From Kaftiobacterium sp035693805 (lineage in GTDB: Bacteria; Sysuimicrobiota; Sysuimicrobiia; Sysuimicrobiales; Kaftiobacteriaceae): a stretch of 38,991 nt of DNA. The stretch is from contig DASSGA010000073.1 of NCBI GenBank assembly GCA_035693805.1, positions 1-38,991 on the forward strand, read 5' to 3'. Shown here one piece after another: positions 1 through 7,902 of the stretch; position 1 is the first letter of the stretch; each line of letters starts with the position of its first letter. Under the pieces are notes generated by a model. It saw nothing but the letters and a program-made list of their open reading frames with translations, did not search any database and was not told the DNA's origin. Both the position numbers and the translations under genes were made by a program.

Positions 1-2
1 GG

Positions 3-158
3 GCCGCCGCCGGGATCGTCCTGGCGGTGATGCTCGTCGCCGTGGCGGGGCTGTTCCTGTTCGCCCGCAGCCGGCTGCGGTGGAAGGGACCCAGCCTCCC
101 TCAGGACCTGAGAGCGGACTGGGAGGCCATCCGGCAGCGCCTGGAGGAGCGACGATGA
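3..158 (+). CDS. C-terminal end of a membrane protein, possibly holin-superfamily-III type (5' end outside window)
   Basis: An open frame enters from the left edge and ends at TGA 156-158. The visible 51 residues are a strongly hydrophobic helix (about residues 4-21, rich in V, L, A and G) followed by a basic stretch and an acidic/basic amphipathic tail ending LEERR. The stop overlaps the ATG of the next gene (ATGA), so the two are translationally coupled. The pairing of a short membrane protein with a DUF3618-like partner is common in actinobacterial-type phage-holin-family clusters. That family name is an inference from layout and hydropathy, because only the C-terminus is visible. Confidence 0.5.
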   Translation, partial: AAAGIVLAVMLVAVAGLFLFARSRLRWKGPSLPQDLRADWEAIRQRLEERR

Positions 159-409
159 CGGACGCGCACGACCACCCCGAGGCGGCTCGCCTGCGGGAGC
201 AGATCGCCGCCGACCTGCGGTCTCTGAGACAAACCTTCCGGCGTCCCGCCGTGAGCACGATGCAGGCCGGGGACATCCCCGATCAGGTGAGCCGGATCCT
301 GCGCACGAACCCCGGATGGGCCACGGCCGCGGCGGCGGGCGCGCTCGCCGGTCTCGTGTTCTCGGTCCGGAACCGGCTGAAGAGAGCTCCCGTGGACTCG
401 CCCCGGTAA
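155..409 (+). CDS. Small membrane-anchored protein, DUF3618-like
   Basis: This 84-residue protein starts at ATG 155, which overlaps the stop of the preceding gene. An earlier in-frame start at 80 would run through that gene and is less likely. The N-terminal half is charged and probably helical (LREQIAADLRSLRQTF). A single transmembrane segment lies near residues 57-74, rich in Ala and Gly, followed by a basic R/K tail that should stay in the cytoplasm. The pattern resembles DUF3618 proteins, which accompany holin-superfamily-III proteins. The function is not known from the sequence. Confidence 0.55.
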   Translation: MTDAHDHPEAARLREQIAADLRSLRQTFRRPAVSTMQAGDIPDQVSRILRTNPGWATAAAAGALAGLVFSVRNRLKRAPVDSPR

Positions 410-433
410 CGCGTCGCCCCGCCTCGTCGGCGA

Positions 434-442
434 TGCTATAAT
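434..442 (+). promoter_or_regulatory. Extended -10 promoter of tatA
   Basis: TGC-TATAAT (TATAAT at 437-442) is a perfect sigma70 -10 box with the TGn extension. No good -35 is seen 17 bases upstream, which is typical of extended -10 promoters. The predicted transcription start, near 449, leaves a short leader carrying the GGAGGTGG ribosome binding site of tatA. Confidence 0.6.
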
Positions 443-460
443 CAGCTCTGGAGGTGGGGC

Positions 461-643
461 ATGCCCAACATCGGCTGGCCGGAACTGATGGTGATCCTCA
501 TCATCGCGCTGCTGATCTTCGGACCGGCGCGCCTGGCGGGGATCGGTGGAGCGATGGGGCGCGCCATCCGGGAGTTCCGGGGCGCCGTCCGCGACGCCGA
601 GAACGAGGTCGAGAAGACCACGACCCCCGAAAAGCGCACATAG
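461..643 (+). CDS. tatA: Sec-independent protein translocase subunit TatA
   Basis: This 60-residue TatA/TatE/Hcf106 family protein forms the pore-building component of the twin-arginine translocase, which exports folded proteins. Visible features are a short N-terminal tail, one transmembrane helix (about residues 8-21), the family's FGP hinge (FGPARLAG, residues 20-27), and an amphipathic helix (MGRAIREFRGAV) with a short charged tail. It is near the lower length limit for the family. GGAGGTGG stands 5 bases before the ATG. tatC follows after a hairpin. No tatB is visible, so a minimal TatA-TatC system is likely, as in many Gram-positive-type bacteria. Confidence 0.93.
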   Translation: MPNIGWPELMVILIIALLIFGPARLAGIGGAMGRAIREFRGAVRDAENEVEKTTTPEKRT

Positions 644-659
644 CTCGCCGACGCATGGG

Positions 660-702
660 GTTGGATGGCGGAGCCGGAGCCTCGGCCATCCAACTTCTTT
701 TG
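660..702 (+). terminator. Hairpin with T-rich tail between tatA and tatC
   Basis: GTTGGATGGC (660-669) pairs perfectly with GCCATCCAAC (685-694), giving a 10-bp stem followed by TTCTTTT. It is a good intrinsic terminator. As it sits inside the tat operon, it may act as an attenuator that lowers tatC expression relative to tatA. Confidence 0.75.
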
Positions 703-731
703 TGTCGGAGGGCTGAAACGACTAGAGGAGG

Positions 732-1463
732 ATGATGGAAGACCGCCCGATGACGATCATCGAGCACCTCGAGGAACTGCGCCGGCGGCTCCTCATCGCG
801 ATCGGCGCGTTCGCGATCGGCACCGTCGTGTCATTCCTCTTCGTGGAGACGATCCTGCGCGTCCTCATCCGGCCGGTCGGGTCGGTAGTCTTCCTCGCCC
901 CCACCGAGGCCTTCTTCGTCCGGGTGAAAGTGGCGGCCCTCGCCGGGGTGCTGCTCAGCCTTCCGGTCGTGCTCGTCCAGGTCTGGCGCTTCGTGTCGGT
1001 GGGCCTCACGCCGAAGGAGCGCCGGTCCACCATGTCGCTGCTGCCGTTCTCGCTCCTCCTGTTCCTCGGCGGCGCCGCGTTCGCGTTCTTCGCCATCCTG
1101 CCGGTGGGTGTGCGCTTCCTGTTGAGCTATCAAACCGAGGCCCTCGTGCCGATGATCTCCATCGGCGCCTACACGTCGTTTGCGACGGCCTTCGTGCTCG
1201 CGTTCGGGCTCGTGTTCCAGCTGCCCGTTGTTATCCTCTTTCTGGCGCGACTCGGGATCGTCACACCGGCCAGCCTCGCCCGGGGCCGCCGGTACGCGCT
1301 GCTCGGGATCGTCGTCCTCTCCGCGGTCCTCACGCCCGGCGGGGACGTGGTCTCGCAGGCCATGATGGCCGTCCCCACGTATCTGCTGTACGAGGTGAGC
1401 ATCTGGGTGGCGCGGGCCTTCGCCCCATCGCGCCCGCGGCAGGAATCGCTTCCGGCAGACTGA
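732..1463 (+). CDS. tatC: Sec-independent protein translocase subunit TatC
   Basis: TatC is the polytopic receptor of the twin-arginine translocase that binds the RR signal peptide. The 243-residue product has the family's opening motif EHLEELRRRL (residues 10-19) and six hydrophobic segments. The conserved first periplasmic loop and following helix are present (LSLPVVLVQVWRFVSVGLTPKERR), including the LTPKER motif after TM2/3. AGGAGG at 726-731 lies directly against tandem ATGs at 732 and 735. The second ATG, or even ATG 750 (MTIIEHLEEL), has a more normal spacing or a more family-like N-terminus, so the start is uncertain by a few codons. It is separated from tatA by a terminator-like hairpin. 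Confidence 0.95.
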   Translation: MMEDRPMTIIEHLEELRRRLLIAIGAFAIGTVVSFLFVETILRVLIRPVGSVVFLAPTEAFFVRVKVAALAGVLLSLPVVLVQVWRFVSVGLTPKERRSTMSLLPFSLLLFLGGAAFAFFAILPVGVRFLLSYQTEALVPMISIGAYTSFATAFVLAFGLVFQLPVVILFLARLGIVTPASLARGRRYALLGIVVLSAVLTPGGDVVSQAMMAVPTYLLYEVSIWVARAFAPSRPRQESLPAD

Positions 1464-1524
1464 AACCCCACTCCTGGCGGCGGCGGAAGGCGGCCGCAGC
1501 CCATCTCGACGCGGCGGGAAAGGG

Positions 1525-1794
1525 ATGCGGTCGGGCAGGCGGGTACGCAACCCGTGGTGGATGCTGGTCGTCGTGGTCAGCCTGGGGGCCATCCTCGGTA
1601 TCGTGATCGGGGAGGCCCTCGTCGGCTACCCCGTCCTCGCGTTTCTCTCCCGCGACCTCCACGTCGGGGTCGATCCTCCCTTCACGGTTGATCTCAAGTT
1701 CTTCACCTTCACGCTCGGGTTCACGTTCCGCCTGAACCTCGCCGTGCCGATTGGCATCGTCATCGCCATCTGGATCTTTCGGCTGCTGCAGTAG
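1525..1794 (+). CDS. DUF4321 family membrane protein
   Basis: This 89-residue protein has two hydrophobic segments (about residues 11-31 and 71-88). Between them is the DUF4321 pattern: a G-rich first helix (GAILGIVIGEAL), then a central VDLKFFTFTLGFTFRLNL stretch before the last helix. In Firmicutes, DUF4321 genes usually sit next to radC and the mre cluster, exactly as here. The start ATG 1525 follows GGGAAAGGG. The function is unknown; the conserved linkage to the elongation machinery suggests a cell-envelope role. Confidence 0.7.
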   Translation: MRSGRRVRNPWWMLVVVVSLGAILGIVIGEALVGYPVLAFLSRDLHVGVDPPFTVDLKFFTFTLGFTFRLNLAVPIGIVIAIWIFRLLQ

Positions 1795-1835
1795 TCGCCT
1801 CCGGCGAATGACCCAAGCGAGGGACGCCGGCCGCA

Positions 1836-1864
1836 TTGAAGCCTCCCGCGGCCGGCCGTATACT
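1836..1864 (+). promoter_or_regulatory. Sigma70-type promoter of radC
   Basis: TTGAAG (1836-1841) and TATACT (1859-1864) are separated by 17 bases, a near-consensus sigma70 promoter. Transcription would begin near 1871. This rules out a TTG start at 1836 and supports the GTG at 1899 as the radC start. Confidence 0.7.
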
Positions 1865-1898
1865 TGTCCCGGCTGACAACAGGTCCACGCGTCCCCCC

Positions 1899-2573
1899 GT
1901 GAGCATCAAGCAGCTGCCAACCGAACTGCGCCCCCGCGAACGCCTCCGGGCCCGGGGGGCCGACGCGCTCTCCCCGGCCGAGCTCCTGGCGGTCATCATC
2001 GGCACGGGTACGCGGGCGGCCTCGGCCCTCGAGATCGGCACCCGCCTGCTCCGCCACTTTGGATCCCTCCCCGGTTTGGCCGCCGCCCCGCTGGAAGAGG
2101 TCACGACCGTTGCCGGGGTGGGTGAGGCGCGCGCGCTCCAGGTCCGGGCCGCCATCGAGCTGGGCCGGCGGGTCGTCGAGCCCGCGCCCGCCCGTCGTGT
2201 CGTCCGCTCGGCCGCCGATGCTGCGGCGGTGTGCGCGCCGATGCGCCGGCTCGACCGCGAGCACTTCCGGGTGCTCCTCCTCAACACCCGCCACGAGATC
2301 CTGGACGTCGTGGATGTCTCCGTGGGCGGGCTGGCCTCGGCGCCCGTCCACCCCCGCGAGGTGTTCAAGGACGCGATCCGGCGCAGCGCCGCGGCGGTGA
2401 TCCTGGTGCACAACCACCCGTCCGGCCACCCCGAGCCCAGCCGGGACGACGTCCTCATCACCGAGCAATTGCGCGCCGCGGGTCATCTGGTGGGGATCGA
2501 GGTCCTGGACCATCTGATCATCGGCGAGAGGACGTTCACGAGCCTTCGCGAACAACGGCAGGGGTTTCCTTAG
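1899..2573 (+). CDS. radC: RadC family JAB/MPN domain protein
   Basis: RadC-family proteins (DUF2466) have an N-terminal helix-hairpin-helix region and a C-terminal JAMM metalloprotease-like domain. Their cellular role is unsettled despite the historical DNA-repair name. The product has the standard opening LPTELRPRERLRARG and an HhH-like segment (TTVAGVGEARALQV). It carries the complete JAMM zinc motif HNHPSGHPEPSRDD near residues 171-184. GTG 1899 is preferred over the upstream TTG 1836 because a promoter lies between them and the protein then begins like other family members (224 residues). It precedes the mre cluster, a classical arrangement. Confidence 0.9.
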   Translation: MSIKQLPTELRPRERLRARGADALSPAELLAVIIGTGTRAASALEIGTRLLRHFGSLPGLAAAPLEEVTTVAGVGEARALQVRAAIELGRRVVEPAPARRVVRSAADAAAVCAPMRRLDREHFRVLLLNTRHEILDVVDVSVGGLASAPVHPREVFKDAIRRSAAAVILVHNHPSGHPEPSRDDVLITEQLRAAGHLVGIEVLDHLIIGERTFTSLREQRQGFP

Positions 2574-2578
2574 TCGGC

Positions 2579-2597
2579 GCGCCCGCGATGCGGGCGC
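2579..2597 (+). terminator. GC-rich hairpin after radC
   Basis: GCGCCCGC (2579-2586) pairs with GCGGGCGC (2590-2597) around a 3-base loop, 6 bases after the radC stop. There is no T tract, so intrinsic termination is uncertain. It may stabilise the radC 3' end or act with Rho. Confidence 0.4.
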
Positions 2598-2635
2598 GGC
2601 CGCACGCGCTGCGGACTGGCAACGGGGGGGTAGGG

Positions 2636-2641
2636 TATGAT
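2636..2641 (+). promoter_or_regulatory. Possible -10 box of the mre operon
   Basis: TATGAT lies 27 bases before the mreB ATG, just upstream of a GGAGG ribosome binding site. No convincing -35 is visible. It is called because the radC hairpin just upstream makes a separate mre promoter likely. Confidence 0.35.
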
Positions 2642-2667
2642 GAGAGGGACGACGACGGAGGGGCACG

Positions 2668-3705
2668 ATGCCGTTTAATGGGTTGTTCGGTCGTCTGAGC
2701 CGTGACATGGGCGTGGATCTCGGGACGGCGAACACGCTGATCTACGTACGCCACGAAGGCATCGTCGTCCGGGAGCCCTCCGTCGTGGCGAAGCGCGCCG
2801 ACGACGGGCAGATCCTCGCCGTGGGCGAAGAGGCGAAGCGGATGATCGGGCGCACGCCCGGAGAGATCATCGCGACCCGGCCGCTGCGCGACGGGGTCAT
2901 CGCCGACTTCGATACCACCGCCGCGATGCTCGCCTACTTCATCCGCAAGGGCCTCAAAGGCCGCACCTTCCTGCGGCCGCGCGTCATCGTCGGCATCCCC
3001 TCCGGGGTCACCGGGGTCGAGCGGCGCGCCGTGATCGACGCCACGGAACAGGCCGGGGCGCGGGAAGCCTATCTGATCGAGGAACCGATGGCGGCCGCGA
3101 TCGGGGCCGGCCTCCCGGTGAGCGAGCCGGTCGGCAGCATGGTCGTCGACATCGGCGGCGGCACGACCGAGGTGGCGGTCATCGCCCTCGGGGGGATCGT
3201 GACAAGCAAATCGATCCGCGTCGGCGGCGACGAGATGGACGAGGCGATCATCCAGTACTGCCGCCGGGCCTACAACCTGCTGATCGGCGAACGGACCGCC
3301 GAGGATATCAAGATCCAGATCGGCTCCGCCTACCCGATGAAGGATGAACAGACGATCGACGTGAGGGGCCGCGACCTGGTGAGCGGGCTGCCGCGCACCG
3401 TGCGCATGACCAGCTCTGAGGCGCGCGAGGCCCTCGCCGAGCCTGTGGCGCAGATCGTCGAAGCCGTGAAGCAGACCCTGGAGCGTACGCCGCCTGAACT
3501 GGCGGCCGACATCGTGGACCGCGGCATCATCCTGGCCGGGGGCGGCGCGCTGCTGCGCGGCGTGGACCGGCTCCTCAGCGAGGAGACCGGGATGCCGGTG
3601 ACGCTGACGGACGATCCGCTCTCCGCCGTGGCGCTCGGCACGGGGCGGGCGCTGGAAGAGATCGAGACGCTGAAGAGGGTCCTGATCACGTCTCGGAGGT
3701 TGTAG
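2668..3705 (+). CDS. mreB: Rod shape-determining protein MreB
   Basis: This is the actin-like cytoskeletal ATPase that organises lateral cell-wall synthesis at the inner face of the membrane. The 345-residue protein has the phosphate-1 loop VDLGTANTLIY (about residues 17-27), phosphate-2 VVDIGGGTTEVAVIALGG, and the adenosine motif GIILAGGGALLRG. It is the usual length. GGAGGGG precedes ATG 2668. It heads a tight cluster mreB-mreC-mreD-mrdA-rodA, indicating a rod-shaped cell with a canonical elongasome. Confidence 0.97.
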   Translation: MPFNGLFGRLSRDMGVDLGTANTLIYVRHEGIVVREPSVVAKRADDGQILAVGEEAKRMIGRTPGEIIATRPLRDGVIADFDTTAAMLAYFIRKGLKGRTFLRPRVIVGIPSGVTGVERRAVIDATEQAGAREAYLIEEPMAAAIGAGLPVSEPVGSMVVDIGGGTTEVAVIALGGIVTSKSIRVGGDEMDEAIIQYCRRAYNLLIGERTAEDIKIQIGSAYPMKDEQTIDVRGRDLVSGLPRTVRMTSSEAREALAEPVAQIVEAVKQTLERTPPELAADIVDRGIILAGGGALLRGVDRLLSEETGMPVTLTDDPLSAVALGTGRALEEIETLKRVLITSRRL

Positions 3706-3710
3706 CCGGT

Positions 3711-4535
3711 GTGAGCGAGCTCCTCCTCGCGCGGCGGCGCATCGCGATCTTCCTCGTGCTCGTGCTGTTCAGCCTGGTGCTGCTGAGCAGTCAGACCCGA
3801 ACCGCCGATCGGCGCGAGGTGGGGGCGGTCGGGAGGGCGATCCTGACCGTGCTGCTGCCCGTGCAGGCGGGGTTGGTCCGGCTCGCCGACGGGATCGGGC
3901 AGGTCTGGCAGCGTTTCACCGAGATCGGGCGGCTGCGGGTGGAGAACGCGCGGCTGCGCGCCCAGGTGGAGGCGCTCAACCGCGAGGTGGCCGCCCTGCG
4001 CGAGGCCGCCGCGGCGACGGAGCGGCTGGAGCGGCTGCTGCAACTGCGGGCGCAGGTGAGTTACCACGGCGTGGCGGCCCGCGTGATCGGCCGCGATCCG
4101 AGCCGCTGGTTCAGCACGGTGATCATCGACCGCGGCAGCCGGGATGGGCTGGCGCGCAACGCGCCGGTGGTCACCCCGGACGGCGTGGTGGGACGGGTGA
4201 TCGAGGTGACCCCGTTCGCCTCGCGTGTGCTGCTGATCGCCGACTCGCGGAGCGCCGTGGGCGTGCTGGTGCAGGACTCGCGCGACGCGGCCGTGGTCGA
4301 GGGACGGGGCATGGAACGTCTCCACCTCAAGTACCTGTCGCGCGCGGCGAGGGTGGAGACGGACGATCTGCTGGTCACCTCCGGGCTGGGCGGAGTGTTC
4401 CCCCGCGGCCTGGTCGTGGGACGGATCATCACCGTGGTACGAGAGGAGGGAGCACTGCTGCAGGAAGCCGAGGTGGAACCGGCGGCGCAGCTGGGCCGGC
4501 TCGAGGAGTTGCTGGTCCTCCTGCCGCGGCAGTGA
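3711..4535 (+). CDS. mreC: Rod shape-determining protein MreC
   Basis: MreC is a bitopic protein that activates PBP2 in the elongasome. The 274-residue product has an N-terminal membrane anchor (about residues 10-28, LVLVLFSLVLLSS). A long coiled coil follows (about residues 65-105, ENARLRAQVEALNREVAALREA), then the beta-barrel domain with the family phrases VIGRDPSRWF and DSRSAVGVLVQ. Start GTG 3711 has a GGAGG 11 bases upstream, inside the end of mreB. Its TGA overlaps the GTG of mreD, so the two are coupled. Confidence 0.94.
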   Translation: MSELLLARRRIAIFLVLVLFSLVLLSSQTRTADRREVGAVGRAILTVLLPVQAGLVRLADGIGQVWQRFTEIGRLRVENARLRAQVEALNREVAALREAAAATERLERLLQLRAQVSYHGVAARVIGRDPSRWFSTVIIDRGSRDGLARNAPVVTPDGVVGRVIEVTPFASRVLLIADSRSAVGVLVQDSRDAAVVEGRGMERLHLKYLSRAARVETDDLLVTSGLGGVFPRGLVVGRIITVVREEGALLQEAEVEPAAQLGRLEELLVLLPRQ

Positions 4536-5023
4536 ACAGGGCGCTCGTCTACAGCGGCCTGCTGGTCGCAGCCGGGCTCGTGCACGGAGCGTGGCTGGCG
4601 CGTGTCGAGATTTCAGGGGCGATCCTGGATCCGTTGCTGCCGATCGCGGTGGCGGTCGGCATCCTGCGGGGGGCTGAGTCCGGTGCAGCGGTGGGGCTGG
4701 CCGGGGGGCTTCTGCAGGACCTGCTGGGCGGGGGGCCGCTCGGCGTCAACGGACTCACCAAGCTGGTGGTCGGATTCGCCTCAGGGCTGTTTGAGCGCAG
4801 CATCTACATCGAGAACCCGCTCCTGCCGGCTGTCGCCACCTTCGCAGGCACCCTGCTCAGCGAGATCCTCCTCGTGGTCGTGGGACAGGTCACGGGCCTC
4901 GGTCTGGAGAGCGCGGGGGCGCTGCCCCGCATGTTCGCCCAGGCCATCCTGAACAGCGCCGTTGCGCCGTTCCTGTTCCGCGGCATCAGACGGATCGAGG
5001 TTCGGATCGAGCGGTCACGGTAA
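4532..5023 (+). CDS. mreD: Rod shape-determining protein MreD
   Basis: This 163-residue integral membrane protein of the elongasome has about five hydrophobic segments. It carries the MreD-typical central stretch GLAGGLLQDLLGGGPLGVNGLTK (in two parts, about residues 54-76), with a Gly-rich helix followed by QDLL and PLG. GTG 4532 overlaps the mreC stop codon (GTGA). The C-terminus ends with basic residues four bases before the PBP2 start. Assignment rests on position, hydropathy and the central motif. Confidence 0.9.
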   Translation: MNRALVYSGLLVAAGLVHGAWLARVEISGAILDPLLPIAVAVGILRGAESGAAVGLAGGLLQDLLGGGPLGVNGLTKLVVGFASGLFERSIYIENPLLPAVATFAGTLLSEILLVVVGQVTGLGLESAGALPRMFAQAILNSAVAPFLFRGIRRIEVRIERSR

Positions 5024-5027
5024 TCAC

Positions 5028-6806
5028 ATGCGCATGGACTACATCCCGCCCACGCGGCGGCTCCGCGTGCTCAACGCGATCATTGTCGCGCTCATCGGCA
5101 TGCTGGTCGGACGGCTGTGGCAGATCCAGGTGCTGCAGGGTGCGCAATTCCTGCGCCTCTCCGAGGAGAACCGCGTCCGTGATTACACCATCACCGCGCC
5201 CCGCGGGGTGATCTACGACCGGAAAGGCCGGCCGCTGGTCAGCAACCGCCCCTCGTTCACCGTGGCCATCCTGCCGCTCGAGCTGATCGAGCCCGCGAAG
5301 GTCCTGCCGCATCTCGCCGCGCTGATCGGCGTGCCGATCGAAGAGATCCGCGGCCGGATCGAGGCGAACCGCACGCGGCCCTTCGAGCCGGTGCGCATCC
5401 GCCGGGACGTGGGCGCCGGGGTCGTCGCGAAGATCGAGGAGAACCGCCTCGACCTGCCGGGGGTGATCATCCTCGCGGAACCGGTGCGCCACTACCTCTA
5501 CGGACAGATGGGCGCGCACGTCTTCGGCCACGTGGGCGAGGTGAGCGAGGCCGAACTGGCGGAGCGCCGCGATCAGGGCTACAAGCTCGGCGATCTCATC
5601 GGCAAAGCGGGCGTCGAGCGGGTGTACGAGCCGGTCCTGCGCGGGGTGGACGGGCGGTTGCGGATGGAGGTGGATGCTTTCGGACGCCCCCTTCGTGTGC
5701 TGCAGCAGGTCGGCGCGATTCCGGGGCGTCCGATCGTCCTGGCTCTCGACCTCAGCTTGCAGAAGGCCGCATACGACGGCCTGCGCAGCAGTGGCCAGCG
5801 CTCGGGCGCCGTCGTGGCGATGGATCCCCGGACCGGCGAGATCCTGGCCTTGGAGAGCATGCCTGCTTACGATCCCAACCTGTTTGCGATCGGCATCACC
5901 GCTCAGAAGTGGCAGGCTCTGACCACGGACCCGTTGAGGCCGCTCCTGAACCGAGCCCTCGGGGCGGCGTTCGAGCCTGGTTCGGTGTTCAAGATCGTTA
6001 CCGCAACGGCGGCGCTCGAGGAAGGCATCGTCAACCGAACCAGCACCTTCTACGCGCCAGGGTACTTTCGCCTCGGCCGCTGGGTGTTCGGGGATCTGCG
6101 CGCCTGGGGGACCGTCACCTTCCTTCAGGGGATCCAGAACTCCATCAACGTCGTCTTCTACACGCTGGGCTTCCGGCTCGGCGGTGAGAAGCTCGCCGCG
6201 TACGCCAGGAAGATGGGTCTCGGGGACAAGACCGGTGTCGACCTCACCGGCGAGATCGCCGGGACCATCCCGAGCCCCTCGACCAAATTGCATTTGATCG
6301 GCGAGCCCTGGTATCCGGGCGATGCCGTGAACATGTCGATCGGGCAGGGGGCCGTGACGGTGACGCCGCTGCAGGTCGCGCGGATGATCTCCTCCGTCGC
6401 CAACGGCGGGACGCTGCTCCAGCCGCACGTCCTCCTCCAGGCGCAGGGCGCCGACCGCAAACCGCAGCCGGCGCCGGTCGTTGTTCAGGCCAGCGGCGTG
6501 TACGGCGCGAAGACGCTGGCCGTCCTCCACGAAGGGCTGCGGGCGGCGGTGGAGCGCGGCACCGGCCGGGCCACGAACCTCAAACAGGTCGCCGTGGCCG
6601 GCAAGACCGGCAGCGCCGAGAACCCGCGCGGCAAGCCGCACGCGTGGTTCGCAGGATACGCGCCGGTAGACGCACCGCGCGTGGCCGTTGTTGCGTTCGT
6701 GGAGCATGGCTTCCGCGGCGGACTGGCGGCTGCGCCTATCGTCCGCCGTGTACTTGAGGCGGCGTTCCCGGCGCCCGAGGCCAGCGCGCGGGAGACTCAG
6801 CCATGA
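5028..6806 (+). CDS. mrdA: Penicillin-binding protein 2 (peptidoglycan D,D-transpeptidase, elongasome)
   Basis: This class B penicillin-binding protein crosslinks new peptidoglycan in partnership with RodA. The 592-residue product has one N-terminal transmembrane helix (about residues 14-34), a dimerisation/pedestal domain, and the three transpeptidase motifs: SVFK with nucleophile Ser319, SIN (Ser372-Asn374) and KTG (526-528). Start ATG 5028 lies four bases after mreD and avoids overlap; ATG 5034 is an alternative. The stop overlaps the rodA ATG (ATGA), matching the obligate PBP2-RodA pairing. Confidence 0.95.
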   Translation: MRMDYIPPTRRLRVLNAIIVALIGMLVGRLWQIQVLQGAQFLRLSEENRVRDYTITAPRGVIYDRKGRPLVSNRPSFTVAILPLELIEPAKVLPHLAALIGVPIEEIRGRIEANRTRPFEPVRIRRDVGAGVVAKIEENRLDLPGVIILAEPVRHYLYGQMGAHVFGHVGEVSEAELAERRDQGYKLGDLIGKAGVERVYEPVLRGVDGRLRMEVDAFGRPLRVLQQVGAIPGRPIVLALDLSLQKAAYDGLRSSGQRSGAVVAMDPRTGEILALESMPAYDPNLFAIGITAQKWQALTTDPLRPLLNRALGAAFEPGSVFKIVTATAALEEGIVNRTSTFYAPGYFRLGRWVFGDLRAWGTVTFLQGIQNSINVVFYTLGFRLGGEKLAAYARKMGLGDKTGVDLTGEIAGTIPSPSTKLHLIGEPWYPGDAVNMSIGQGAVTVTPLQVARMISSVANGGTLLQPHVLLQAQGADRKPQPAPVVVQASGVYGAKTLAVLHEGLRAAVERGTGRATNLKQVAVAGKTGSAENPRGKPHAWFAGYAPVDAPRVAVVAFVEHGFRGGLAAAPIVRRVLEAAFPAPEASARETQP

Positions 6807-7894
6807 GCCGCCGCATGCTGCGGTACATCGACTGGGGCCTGGTCGGGGCCACGCTCGGTCTCGTCATCGGCGGGGCCGTCGTCCTCTACTCCGCCACCCG
6901 CACGTTCCCCGATCCGTGGGGGTTCGTGAAGGCGCGGGCGATGCACGCGGCGCTGGGCCTGGCCGTCCTGGTGGTCTTCACGGCTGTGGATTACCAGGCG
7001 CTCGGGCGGCTCTGGCGGCCGCTGCTGCTCGGCACCATCGTCCTCCTCGCCGTCGTGGACGTGATCGGCCGCACGGCGCAGGGCGCCCAGCGCTGGATTC
7101 CGCTGGGTCCGTTGAGCTTCCAGCCCTCGGAGGTGGCCAAGCTCGTACTCATCATCACCTTCGCCAAGCATCTCGACGGCCACCGTGAGATCACCTCGTT
7201 GCGCCAGCTCGTGCCCATCCTGCTCCATGCCGCGCTGCCCATCGCGCTCATCGTCCAGCAGCCGGACATGGGCACGTCGATGGTGCTGCTGGCCATCTTG
7301 GCCACGATGCTCTTCGCGGCGGGGACGCCCCTGCGGGCGATGGCGGGGCTCGGCGCGGCAGCGGCGATCGCCGCGCCGGTCCTCTGGCAGGCGCTGCACG
7401 ACTACCAGCGCCGCCGGCTCCTCGTCTTCATCGACCCGGGGATGGACCCGCTCGGCGCGGGCTACGCCCTCATCCAGTCCAAGATCGCCGTGGGGTCCGG
7501 GCAGCTGTTCGGCAAAGGCTTCCTGCACGGGACGCAGAACCTGCTGCACTTCATCCCGGAGCAGCACACGGACTTCATCTTCACGGTCATCGGCGAAGAG
7601 TTCGGCTTCGCCGGCGCCGTCATCATGCTGGCGCTGTTCGGCCTGTGGCTCTGGCGGGCCATGACCGCCGCGATGCAGGCCAAGGACCGGCTCGGCATGC
7701 TCATGGCGGTGGGCGTCCTTGCCATGATCGCGTTCCACCTGTTCATCAACGTCGGCATGACGGTGGGCCTCGCCCCCGTCACCGGCATTCCCCTGCCGTT
7801 CATCAGCCACGGGGGCAGCGCGCTGCTCGCGATGCTCGCCGGCACGGGGCTGCTGCTGAACATCGGCATGCGCCGTAAGAAGATTCTCTTTTAG
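6803..7894 (+). CDS. rodA: Rod shape-determining protein RodA (SEDS peptidoglycan glycosyltransferase)
   Basis: RodA polymerises lipid II into glycan strands during elongation. The 363-residue protein has about ten membrane spans and the SEDS signatures: GAQRWIPLGPLSFQPSEVAKL, FIPEQHTDFIFTVIGEEFG with the conserved catalytic Asp, and PFISHGGSALLAML near the C-terminus. ATG 6803 overlaps the mrdA stop. RNase G begins nine bases after the stop, with an AGGAG site between, so the operon probably continues. Confidence 0.95.
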   Translation: MSRRMLRYIDWGLVGATLGLVIGGAVVLYSATRTFPDPWGFVKARAMHAALGLAVLVVFTAVDYQALGRLWRPLLLGTIVLLAVVDVIGRTAQGAQRWIPLGPLSFQPSEVAKLVLIITFAKHLDGHREITSLRQLVPILLHAALPIALIVQQPDMGTSMVLLAILATMLFAAGTPLRAMAGLGAAAAIAAPVLWQALHDYQRRRLLVFIDPGMDPLGAGYALIQSKIAVGSGQLFGKGFLHGTQNLLHFIPEQHTDFIFTVIGEEFGFAGAVIMLALFGLWLWRAMTAAMQAKDRLGMLMAVGVLAMIAFHLFINVGMTVGLAPVTGIPLPFISHGGSALLAMLAGTGLLLNIGMRRKKILF

Positions 7895-7902
7895 GAGTCG
7901 AC

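Noticed and set aside
1836..1898. Upstream TTG start for radC
   Set aside because: The TTG is the -35 box of a good promoter (TTGAAG-N17-TATACT), so this segment precedes the transcript.
4986..6707. Minus-strand open frame of 573 codons opposite PBP2
   Set aside because: The plus-strand PBP2 has all three transpeptidase motifs; the antisense product is low-complexity and unsupported.
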